DNA of 35,164 bases, taken from the NCBI GenBank assembly GCA_040881945.1, contig JBBECF010000068.1, positions 1 to 35,164 on the forward strand, in the 5' to 3' direction. The number at the start of each line of letters is the position of its first letter. The stretch's first letter is position 1. The notes under the pieces were generated by a model. It had not been told where the DNA came from and searched no databases. It was given only the letters and a program-made list of their open reading frames with translations. The position numbers were made by a program, and so were the translations under genes. Source of the DNA: JBBECF01 sp040881945. GTDB taxonomy: Bacteria > Pseudomonadota > Alphaproteobacteria > Dongiales > Dongiaceae. Below are positions 14,877 through 22,884 of this stretch, one piece after another.

Positions 14877-16037
14877 TCACCAGCCCGAAACGGGTGATCC
14901 GAACTTCAATGATGCGATCTCGTGCATGACGTTCATCGTCTTTCGGCAGGACGGGCAGGAATGCTCGTCGCCTGCCGGAACGAAATGGCTGCCGCAGCTC
15001 ACACAGATGGCGGTTCGGCGCTCGACCAGCGTTATGGAATCCTGGGGCAGCGTGCCATCGCCCTCCGGCCACAGGCTCAAGGCCTTGCTCGGGCACACGC
15101 GCTGGCATTCGCCACAGGCGATGCAAGCGGCGGCGTCGAATTCGAGAGCGATCGCGTCCTCGTCTTCGTTACGCCGAAGCGCCCCGGTCGGGCAGATGGC
15201 GGCACAGAGGCCATTGATCTGGCAGTCGTCGGCGATCTTGATCGCCGGCATCAGCGACGGAGGAATTTCCCGTTCGAGGCCCGCAGCAAGGACGCCGATC
15301 CGATTGAGGACGCGCTCGCGTTTCAGGGGCGAAACCAGGCCGCGGCCAAACACCACGCGGCGCGATTCAGCCAACCAATCGCGCGGCTCGACTGCGCCAA
15401 CCACGCGCCGCAGGAAATCACGCCGCCCCACCTGCTTGTCGGGACGCAGCGCCGCCATGACCGGTTCCGCGCGATTTGCGGGCAAGTCCTTTCGGTCGAC
15501 GACGAGGCCGCCCGCAAGCCGCGCGTCGACAGCGGCGAGCAAGGCCCTTGTTTCTTCCAGCGCGGACCGCCACGGGTCGCCGGACCGGCCGATCGGGCAG
15601 TTGGCACACCACCCATGGTCCGCAAGGACGATCGTCGCCTCTGTCTGCGCGTGGAGATCGAGCAGATCCGGGGTGGTGAGGCCGCCGAGGCATGGCACGA
15701 CGACGGCATTCGGATCGCGATCGGCCGCACTGACCCTTCGGCACTCCAGGACGATTCGCTCCCCTGCCGCATCCGGGGCATGGGGGGTGCAGTCCTCGAC
15801 CATGAGCGCGCCGGTTGGGCACGCCGCAGCGCACAAGCCGCAGCCGACGCATCCCTCGGCTTCGAGGGCAATCGACCATTGGCCTCCGGCGAGAACGTCG
15901 GCCGGACAGGCTTCGCGGCAGAGCCCGCAGGTCATGCCGGGGCGCCGGACGATCAGGCAGGAATCTGAAGCAAAAACAACAGGATCGCCGATCCTCAGAT
16001 GGCTAGACACCGGACTCGTCGTAAGGGAGTCGGCCAT
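14877..16037 (-). CDS. Polyferredoxin, first gene of the molybdoenzyme operon (ArxB'-like)
   Basis: The protein has about 386 residues from the ATG at 16037. It carries two pairs of ferredoxin-like motifs: CGLCREACP and CVGCGLCAAACP near residues 37-73, and CQINGLCAAICP with CIACGECQRVCP in the second half. It ends in a zinc-ribbon-like CVSCG...CPSC segment. The first member of each pair lacks a standard fourth cysteine (in the second, Asn takes a Cys place), so these clusters may be [3Fe-4S] or use a distant ligand such as Cys27. There is no export signal, so it is probably cytoplasmic. The start is uncertain: a TTG at 16115 would add 26 residues, and neither site has a strong ribosome binding signal. 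The catalytic subunit follows after 52 bases. Confidence 0.83.
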   Translation of the reverse strand: MADSLTTSPVSSHLRIGDPVVFASDSCLIVRRPGMTCGLCREACPADVLAGGQWSIALEAEGCVGCGLCAAACPTGALMVEDCTPHAPDAAGERIVLECRRVSAADRDPNAVVVPCLGGLTTPDLLDLHAQTEATIVLADHGWCANCPIGRSGDPWRSALEETRALLAAVDARLAGGLVVDRKDLPANRAEPVMAALRPDKQVGRRDFLRRVVGAVEPRDWLAESRRVVFGRGLVSPLKRERVLNRIGVLAAGLEREIPPSLMPAIKIADDCQINGLCAAICPTGALRRNEDEDAIALEFDAAACIACGECQRVCPSKALSLWPEGDGTLPQDSITLVERRTAICVSCGSHFVPAGDEHSCPSCRKTMNVMHEIASLKFGSPVSGW

Positions 16038-16115
16038 TGTCACACCGCAGCCTGGCTGCCGCCTTCGCTCCGGAAATCTCTCGGAATCGGTCGGCGCCGC
16101 GTGAACAGGCCACAA

Positions 16116-16130
16116 TATTGCACCGCAATA
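16116..16130. promoter_or_regulatory. Short palindrome upstream of the Arx-like operon
   Basis: TATTGC (16116-16121) and GCAATA (16125-16130) form a perfect inverted repeat around ACC. It lies between the FNR-type box and the operon start and could be an operator for a second regulator. The function is a guess based on position. Confidence 0.35.
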
Positions 16131-16142
16131 GACCCATGCGCC

Positions 16143-16156
16143 TTGATGTACGTCAA
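16143..16156. promoter_or_regulatory. FNR/FixK-type box
   Basis: TTGATGTACGTCAA matches the FNR/CRP-superfamily consensus TTGAT-N4-ATCAA in nine of ten fixed positions. It lies in the divergent gap, 106 bases upstream of the polyferredoxin ATG at 16037 and 221 bases upstream of the CMD gene. The operon encodes a respiratory molybdoenzyme, so control by an oxygen-sensing FNR-like activator is plausible. Confidence 0.6.
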
Positions 16157-16376
16157 ATCACCGGAAATTCGCGCGGCCAGAATGCAGTTTCTTGGTGTCC
16201 CGCAACTCCGGGCGGTCTGACGGACGGGTCGATGTCGCCCAGGCGTGGCGCGTTCCGGCGCGAAAACGATTGACCGATACTCGGCGCCTGGTCAGTGTCG
16301 GCGATCGCATCGCCTCGTGCGGGAGGCGCAATTGGACGTACTCAACGATGGCATGAGTTGAGACAACGACGGGGAG

Positions 16377-16709
16377 ATGATGATGATCGAAAACGTCGAC
16401 GAACTGCCATCGGGAGCCGGCAAAGTCGCACGCGCTTATCCCGCTGTTTGGCGGGCCTACGCGGCGCTGGGCAAAGCCGCCGCTGAAGCGGGTCCGCTCG
16501 ACGAGCGCACGCGCCGCCTCGTGAAGCTTGCCCTGTCGATTGGCGCGTCCTCTGAAGGAGCGGTCCATTCGCACACGCGCCGCGCGGTTGAAGAAGGCCT
16601 ATCGAAAAAGGAACTAAAGCAGGTGGCACTTCTCGCGATTGCCACGCTTGGGCTGCCGCAAGCCGTGAAGGGATTGACCTGGATCGAGGACATCACCGAT
16701 CCGAGCTAG
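16377..16709 (+). CDS. Carboxymuconolactone decarboxylase (CMD/AhpD-like) family protein
   Basis: The 110-residue helical protein fits the small CMD fold (LDERTRRLVKLALSIGASSEGAVHSHTRRAVEEGLSKKE region, residues 41-79, and VALLAIATLGLP). Many relatives have a CxxCxxxH redox site. Here, aligning His66, the two cysteine positions hold Ser59 and Ala62 and the protein has no cysteine at all, so a peroxidase-type disulfide reaction is excluded. Three consecutive ATG codons (16377, 16380, 16383) follow GGGGAG at 16371-16376; the third has the best spacing. It is divergent from the Arx-like operon and shares its upstream region with the FNR-type box. Its substrate is unknown. Confidence 0.85.
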   Translation: MMMIENVDELPSGAGKVARAYPAVWRAYAALGKAAAEAGPLDERTRRLVKLALSIGASSEGAVHSHTRRAVEEGLSKKELKQVALLAIATLGLPQAVKGLTWIEDITDPS

Positions 16710-16899
16710 CTCGGCTGCCACCCCGACAAAGCGCTCGTGGGTTCTTGCCGTTCGAGGCGTCGATTGGGGCTGACTTCAGAGTCGCCGAGAACGTACCTGT
16801 GATCTGGGGATCGAGGCCCATCATTGGGCCGAGCAAAGCCGCACCGAGGCCCAACACGGCCAGCCCAACAACGACGATCCAGTCAACCATCCCGGCCAT
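16693..16899 (-). CDS. Possible small membrane protein (68 aa)
   Basis: From ATG 16899 the product starts with one hydrophobic segment, DWIVVVGLAVLGLGAALLG (about residues 5-23), followed by a short soluble tail rich in Ser, Ala and Arg. AGAGAGG lies just upstream of the ATG, in reasonable position. A longer in-frame version to 16935 adds basic residues without a better signal. The end overlaps the CMD gene, which converges on it, by 17 bases. I recognise no family. The evidence is limited to the membrane segment and the ribosome binding site. Confidence 0.4.
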   Translation of the reverse strand: MAGMVDWIVVVGLAVLGLGAALLGPMMGLDPQITGTFSATLKSAPIDASNGKNPRALCRGGSRASSDR

Positions 16900-16944
16900 C
16901 AGGACCTCTCTCGACCGTGCACATCGAAACTTCAAAGCGCGATT

Positions 16945-17169
16945 CTACCATAATCGCTTCTTGGCGAAGGCATGGCCTGAACCGGATTTGAGATAACATT
17001 CAAACTCTTGCGCCCTGCGTTTATCGGCAAAGGCATGATAGCTGATCAACTTCCACGGTTTGTATTTTAATGTATGCACTGAACCACCTGCGTTGTGCGT
17101 TCTTATACGCTTTCTCAAATCGGCGGTGAGTCCAACATATCGTTGTTCAGGAAACGCCTCACTCTGCAT
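16945..17169 (-). CDS. GIY-YIG nuclease-domain protein with damaged or unusual 5' end
   Basis: The 74-residue reading from ATG 17169 contains YVGLTADLRKRIRTHNAGG and KPWKLISYHAFADKRRAQEF, matching short GIY-YIG proteins (UPF0213/YhbQ-like, usually 80-100 aa). The first motif, normally (F/Y)YVYLL, is not inside this ORF. It is encoded just before the ATG as DIFHVYL in the same frame, with no ATG, GTG or TTG between it and the in-frame TGA upstream. Either an unusual start codon is used or the 5' end was rewritten when the adjacent repeat (17211-17298) arose. If translation begins at 17169 the first beta strand is missing and activity is doubtful. Confidence 0.6.
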   Translation of the reverse strand: MQSEAFPEQRYVGLTADLRKRIRTHNAGGSVHTLKYKPWKLISYHAFADKRRAQEFECYLKSGSGHAFAKKRLW

Positions 17170-17210
17170 GAGATAGACATGAAATATGTCGCGCTTCTCT
17201 CACCGGCCCT

Positions 17211-17298
17211 CCTTCGCCAAGGCTTCGGAGGGCAGCCTTCTCATTTTCTCTTGCTGGTTTACGCCTACGGCGTAAGCCAGCCGAAGCCTTGGCGAAGG
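17211..17298. repeat. Inverted-repeat element beside tRNA-Ser
   Basis: CCTTCGCCAAGGCTTCGG (17211-17228) and its exact reverse complement (17281-17298) enclose an inner hairpin TTACGCC-TAC-GGCGTAA (17259-17275). The element abuts the CCA end of tRNA-Ser. It resembles the dispersed repeat near 9190-9222, and shares CTTCGCC/GGCGAAGG pieces with 33682-33720. It may end tRNA transcription but has no T-tract. Confidence 0.75.
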
Positions 17299-17299
17299 C

Positions 17300-17389
17300 T
17301 GGCGGAGGGGGCGGGATTCGAACCCGCGATACGTTTTACCGTATGCACGCTTTCCAAGCGTGTGCCTTAAACCGCTCGGCCACCCCTCC
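17300..17389 (-). tRNA. tRNA-Ser (anticodon GGA)
   Basis: Read on the minus strand from 17389, the acceptor stem GGAGGGG pairs with CCCCTCC. The anticodon stem CACGC/GCGTG carries the loop TTGGAAA with anticodon GGA (codons UCC and UCU). A long variable arm (ATACG/CGTAT), typical of serine tRNAs, and a T-arm GCGGG-TTCGAAT-CCCGC follow. The discriminator is G, and the CCA end is encoded at 17300-17302. Confidence 0.97.
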
Positions 17390-17562
17390 TTCGCGCGCGG
17401 CGCGGAACCTAACCGAGGGCCGCCGGCGATGCAAGGCGACCGCCGGCCGCCGCCGCGGCCGCGCGCCCTCGCCTCGGCGGAGCCTTCGGCGCAGCCAGGG
17501 TCGGATGCTGGCCTTTGCCTCGGCCGGCGCGGCCCGCTAAGCTGGGCGCCGGGAGGAGCCTC

Positions 17563-17886
17563 ATGCGCGTCCGACGGATCGTCCTGCGGGTCATCGGTTG
17601 GCTGCTCGTCGCCGGCGCCTTGGCCGTGGCCGTGCGCGAGGCCATGATCTGGGCGCAAAGCGGCGAGTGGGCGCCGATCGCCGCCGGGCAGCTCTGGTTC
17701 GATATCCACAGGGACAGCCTGCAACTCGTGCAGCCGGCGATCGAACGCTACATCCTGCCGGCGCTGTGGGATCCGGTGATCCTCACGGTCCTGCAATGGC
17801 CGGCCTGGGCGGTGCTCGGCGTGCCGGGCCTCGTCCTGGCCTGGCTGGCGGATCGCCCGCGGCGGACCAAGCCGAAGTTCCGTTAA
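17563..17886 (+). CDS. Small membrane protein of unknown function (107 aa)
   Basis: The ATG at 17563 is preceded by GGGAGGAG (17551-17558), fixing the start; an in-frame start at 17515 lies in low-complexity sequence and was rejected. A basic N-terminus (MRVRRIVLRV) precedes one membrane segment (about residues 9-25). A soluble loop with WFDIHRDSLQLVQPAIERYI follows, then a second membrane segment (about 72-95) and a basic tail. Both ends should be cytoplasmic, with the loop in the periplasm. Similar unnamed proteins are common in alphaproteobacteria. It stands alone, facing the converging TadE-like gene. Confidence 0.8.
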   Translation: MRVRRIVLRVIGWLLVAGALAVAVREAMIWAQSGEWAPIAAGQLWFDIHRDSLQLVQPAIERYILPALWDPVILTVLQWPAWAVLGVPGLVLAWLADRPRRTKPKFR

Positions 17887-17905
17887 GCGAGTGCCCGCGT
17901 CCAGG

Positions 17906-18361
17906 CTAGCGCGAAATGACCATGCTCGATGTGCTGGTCAAGCTGACCGGCTCGCCGCTGAACGGCGGCAGCAGGAACCGGAACGCATAGGTCGTCTGCA
18001 GGGTGACGACGCTGCCCGGGCTGTTGTCCGGGGTGTGCACGACCGTCACCGTCAGGACATCCGTGTCCAGCGCCGTGGCCTTGCTCTTGACATAGTCGGC
18101 GATCTGCGCGGTCGTGGCCGGGCTCGGATGCTCGGCGCCGTGCACGATGGCGAAGCGCGTCCCGTCGCGCGTGGCGGCCGCCAGCGTCGTATCGGCGTAA
18201 ACGACGCGGCTGGTTTCGATGATCCCGACGAAGAACATGAGCAGGATTGGGACGGTGAGCGCGTATTCGACGGCGACCGACCCCGACTGCGCGGCCGCCC
18301 AGGCGCCGCCGGCGCGGCGAAGGGCGGCGAGAAGTCGACGAATGCGCCCGAGCTCCGTCAT
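17906..18361 (-). CDS. TadE-like pilus assembly protein
   Basis: The 151-residue protein starts with a basic stretch and then GSVAVEYALTVPILLMFFVG (about residues 27-46), the hydrophobic pseudopilin-like helix with the conserved Glu typical of TadE. The rest is a beta-rich domain exposed outside the membrane. TadE and TadF-type minor pilins are needed for Flp/Tad pilus biogenesis. Its ATG overlaps the stop of the upstream TadE-like gene by four bases (ATGA), so the two are translationally coupled. The prepilin peptidase and the TadA/B/C machinery genes are not in the window. Confidence 0.87.
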   Translation of the reverse strand: MTELGRIRRLLAALRRAGGAWAAAQSGSVAVEYALTVPILLMFFVGIIETSRVVYADTTLAAATRDGTRFAIVHGAEHPSPATTAQIADYVKSKATALDTDVLTVTVVHTPDNSPGSVVTLQTTYAFRFLLPPFSGEPVSLTSTSSMVISR

Positions 18362-18810
18362 TGCGCGCGCATGACGGCGCCGCCGCCGAGCGACAGCGGG
18401 CTCTGGACGAACGGATAGGGGAACAGCGTCTTGAACGGCGCCGTCACCTGGACCCGCACGAAGACCTGGGCGGCGCCGGACGCCCCGCAACTGCCGTCGC
18501 AGGCGACCGCGCCGCCGCCCGGGCATTGGCAGGTCCGCGTCGAGGCGACGGTCAGCGCATTGGCGGAATCCTGCGCGTCGTCGCGCACGGCCTGCGCGAT
18601 CGCGGCGGTGTCGGCGGCGGTATCGACGGATTGCATGCCGTACTGCGCGCCGGCGCGGGCGGCCGCGGCCAGCCGGCTGCTCTCCTGGATGGCGCGCCCG
18701 AAGTCCCATGTCGCGACCAGGAGAAGGATGAGCACCGGCGCCAGCAGCGCCAGCTCGAGGCTGGCGGCGCCGGAACTCCAACTTCGTTGCGCGTCATGTG
18801 GAAGGTGCAT
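18358..18810 (-). CDS. TadE-like protein with cysteine-rich insert
   Basis: The 150-residue product has the TadE N-terminal helix (SGAASLELALLAPVLILLLVA, residues about 13-33, including the conserved Glu) followed by WDFGRAIQESSRLAAAARAGAQYG, typical of this family. A later segment CQCPGGGAVACDGSC has four cysteines likely to form disulfides in the periplasm, as in many minor pilins. The stop overlaps the next tadE-like start. It lies 34 bases downstream of the TadG-like gene, so the three form one operon. Confidence 0.87.
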   Translation of the reverse strand: MHLPHDAQRSWSSGAASLELALLAPVLILLLVATWDFGRAIQESSRLAAAARAGAQYGMQSVDTAADTAAIAQAVRDDAQDSANALTVASTRTCQCPGGGAVACDGSCGASGAAQVFVRVQVTAPFKTLFPYPFVQSPLSLGGGAVMRAQ

Positions 18811-18844
18811 GGAATCGTCTCCTCGCCTCGACCGCCGCCGCGCC

Positions 18845-20113
18845 CTATTCGATGAGTGCGACGCGGGCGCCGCCGAGGCCGGCGGGCATGGGCACCGAGC
18901 AGGCGGCGGGATCGTAGGTAAACGCCATGCCGGCGTTCGAATCGAAGTGGACCCGGTACGCGATGACCGTCAGGCAGGGCGAACCGCTGCCCAAATTGGC
19001 GTTGCTGTCGTTGTCGAGCGTCCCGTTGGGCAGATAGATGGCGCCCTCGATCATGTTGCTGGCGTTGCTGTCGATCTCGTGCGTCCCGCCGAACGCCCGG
19101 TCCTGGAAGATGGCGAGGCCCGCCATCGGTCCGCTCGTCGGCGCCCGCAGCGTCAGGACGCTGTTGCTGTCGAAGTCGAGGAGCGCGGTCGTGCCGGTCA
19201 AATAGAAGCCGACGTCGAGGGCGGTGATCGTGGAATTGCTGTCGGTATTGAGCGGGCCGTCCTTCATGACGTAAACGCCGGGGTTTAGGGTGACGGTCGC
19301 GTTGCTTTGCACGCGCAGGCCCCCGCAATAGACGCCGGGATCGAGCGTGACGGTCTGGTTGCTGCCGATCGTCCGGTTGGTGTAGTCGCAGCCGCCGTAG
19401 GGCGGCGGATCGAGGTCCGCGAGGGGGTCGGCCAGCGGCGCGCAACCGGTCGTCGGCAGCGGACTGAAGCTGGCCTGCGCCCCGCTGTAGCCGCCGCCGA
19501 CGCAGATGTCGTCGGCGGTCACGGTGCTGTTGCTGTCTGCCTGCAGCGCCTGCGAGGCATGGTTGGAGTTGACGTGCACCGAACAGCCGTGGAGGTCGAT
19601 GTGGGCGTTGGAATCGAGCATCAATGCCTGCGGCCCGGTCGGGTCGAGCACCAGCAGGCAGGCCGGTGAGCTGCCCAGCACGCCGCCGGCGGCGCGCACG
19701 CCGATCACGACCGGGGTTTGGACGAGCAACTGCGACAAATAACGCGGCGCCGTGGCCGACAGCGTGACTTCGACGGAAACGCCGTCGGGGCGCAGCACGA
19801 CGTCCACCGTCCGCCCGGCGCCCGCGGTAAAGCCGTTGGTCGCGGCGTCGGCGACGGCGGCATCGACGACTTGCGCGTCGGTGTGGCTCGCCTTGACCAG
19901 CTCGCGCGCTCCGGCGACGGCGGCGGCGTCGGCCGCGGTCTGCATCTTCTGCTTCGACGACTGCCAGGTCGCGACCTCGAGCCCCAGCCCGGCGAATCCG
20001 GACAGCGCCACGAACGCCAAGGCGGTGGTCAGGTAGATCGCGCCGTTGTGATCGTCGCGGAACCGGCGGAGCGTCCGCGACATCGAAAGGGCTGCTTTGA
20101 ATAGGCTGGACAT
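18845..20113 (-). CDS. TadG-like protein with SN-repeat beta-helix region
   Basis: Residues 20-75 are a TadG-like N-terminus: a short cytoplasmic lead, a membrane segment (AIYLTTALAFVALSGFAGLG) and QKMQTAADAAAVAGAREL. From about residue 165 to 395 the chain repeats x-S-N triplets (DSN at 167, 193, 291, 315, 348, 369 and 391, with NSN 182, GSN 250, QSN 269) at roughly 20-residue steps between short beta strands, as expected for a right-handed beta-helix. From memory, related proteins show SGN in these turns. A few cysteines (CGG, GCDY and others) may form disulfides. AGGTGA precedes the start at 20113. It is the first gene of the three-gene tad-like operon and is probably surface-exposed; its ligand is unknown. 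Confidence 0.85.
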   Translation of the reverse strand: MSSLFKAALSMSRTLRRFRDDHNGAIYLTTALAFVALSGFAGLGLEVATWQSSKQKMQTAADAAAVAGARELVKASHTDAQVVDAAVADAATNGFTAGAGRTVDVVLRPDGVSVEVTLSATAPRYLSQLLVQTPVVIGVRAAGGVLGSSPACLLVLDPTGPQALMLDSNAHIDLHGCSVHVNSNHASQALQADSNSTVTADDICVGGGYSGAQASFSPLPTTGCAPLADPLADLDPPPYGGCDYTNRTIGSNQTVTLDPGVYCGGLRVQSNATVTLNPGVYVMKDGPLNTDSNSTITALDVGFYLTGTTALLDFDSNSVLTLRAPTSGPMAGLAIFQDRAFGGTHEIDSNASNMIEGAIYLPNGTLDNDSNANLGSGSPCLTVIAYRVHFDSNAGMAFTYDPAACSVPMPAGLGGARVALIE

Positions 20114-20130
20114 GGGTCACCTGCTCGATC

Positions 20131-20165
20131 CGAAAGGACAACAGGACCCGAAAGGACAACAGGAC
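20131..20165. repeat. Tandem 18-bp duplication upstream of the tadG-like gene
   Basis: CGAAAGGACAACAGGACC occurs at 20131-20148 and, apart from its last base, again at 20149-20165. It lies between the lepA stop and the tadG-like start, 18-53 bases upstream of the latter. It could be a slippage product or a leader structure; no more copies are seen. Confidence 0.65.
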
Positions 20166-20236
20166 GCCGCGGTCCGTATCGTAGCGGCCGAGTCGTTAAG
20201 ACTTGGTTTCCGGGGAAAAGGGGCCGCGGGCGGACC

Positions 20237-22039
<1,803 letters not shown>

Positions 22040-22173
22040 GCGGGGGGGGGGCGGTTGTGCGCCAGGAACATAGGGGCGATGGGGAGCCGGCGCAACGACG
22101 GCCGTACCCGACCCCGGAGCGTGGGCGACTTGTGGTCGGAAAATCGCGCTACCACTACATTTTGTGTTGAACG

Positions 22174-22188
22174 TTAACGAATCGTTAA
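22174..22188. promoter_or_regulatory. CtrA-type box containing a CcrM (GANTC) site
   Basis: TTAACGAATCGTTAA is a perfect TTAA-N7-TTAA palindrome, the consensus for the alphaproteobacterial cell-cycle regulator CtrA. The spacer holds GAATC, a GANTC methylation site. It lies in the AT-rich gap between the divergent lepA (start 22039) and the small gene at 22311, so either could be controlled. Confidence 0.65.
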
Positions 22189-22310
22189 TATATTGTGTCG
22201 GCGATGTCCGACAGTGCATTGATTCGGTTGCCCCCGATCCCGCCGCCCGCGGCTCAAGGGCGTCGGAGGCGCCGACCTCGCCGCCGGACCGGTCGAGGGG
22301 GCTGAGCGTC

Positions 22311-22610
22311 ATGCCTGCGCCCGAGCGGGTTTCCGGGGGCGTCGCGGCCGGCGGGGAGCGGCTGGCGAAGGACGAAACCTATCACGCCCGCGTGGCCGCG
22401 CTGTCGATGGCGCACGGCGCCGCCCTGGTCAAGCTGCTGCGCGCGCACGGCCGGGACACCCATGCGGCCAACGTCGAGGCCGCGTTGCACGACCTGGACG
22501 CGATCGTCGCGCGCGAGGTCGGCCGGCTCGCCCTCGGCGAGGCGATGAGCTGGGTCGCGAACCACAGCTGGGGCCCGCCCAAGGCCCGCCGCCGCCCCGC
22601 CGGCCGCTAA
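22311..22610 (+). CDS. Small hypothetical protein (99 aa)
   Basis: The ATG at 22311 begins a soluble, mostly helical chain (residues 15-85) rich in Ala, with AALSMAHGAALVKLLRAHGR followed by EAALHDLDAIVAREVGRLAL. It has no cysteine, signal peptide or membrane segment and ends in a basic tail. An upstream GTG at 22164 in the same frame would start inside the CtrA-box region and was rejected. GGGGGCTGAG upstream gives only weak ribosome binding support. It stands downstream of the CtrA-type box, which suggests cell-cycle control. I recognise no family. Confidence 0.6.
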   Translation: MPAPERVSGGVAAGGERLAKDETYHARVAALSMAHGAALVKLLRAHGRDTHAANVEAALHDLDAIVAREVGRLALGEAMSWVANHSWGPPKARRRPAGR

Positions 22611-22646
22611 GCCCGGTACCGCTTACTCGATGTCCTGAAAAAAGTT

Positions 22647-22671
22647 CCCTCCCCCACGAAGTGGGGGAGGG
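22647..22671 (-). terminator. Hairpin followed by T-run, likely terminator of the FRG gene
   Basis: CCCTCCCCCAC (22647-22657) and GTGGGGGAGGG (22661-22671) form a perfect 11-bp stem with a three-base loop. On the minus strand it is followed by AACTTTTTT, the mark of a Rho-independent terminator, about 215 bases downstream of the FRG gene stop. The stem sequence is also a widespread repeat type in GC-rich bacteria. Confidence 0.5.
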
Positions 22672-22884
22672 CCGGGGTGGGGGCCGGCGGATGGCGCGAT
22701 CTCGCCCGTCGGATACACCGGATCATTCCACATGGACGACCGGACACCGAGCCGTAGGACGGCCGCCACTGGCGGCAGATTGCGGCGAGGTGTTCGCGAA
22801 CGGACTACCGCCCGCAAAAATCCAAATTCGCGTTGGGAGGAGGCCGGATTCGGTCAGCCCGTGCAAAAATCCTGGCCCTGGCAC

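Noticed and set aside
16600..16645. Sigma54-like TGGCAC...TTGC sequence in the CMD gene
   Set aside because: The spacing between the two elements is nine bases instead of four to five, and it lies inside a coding region.
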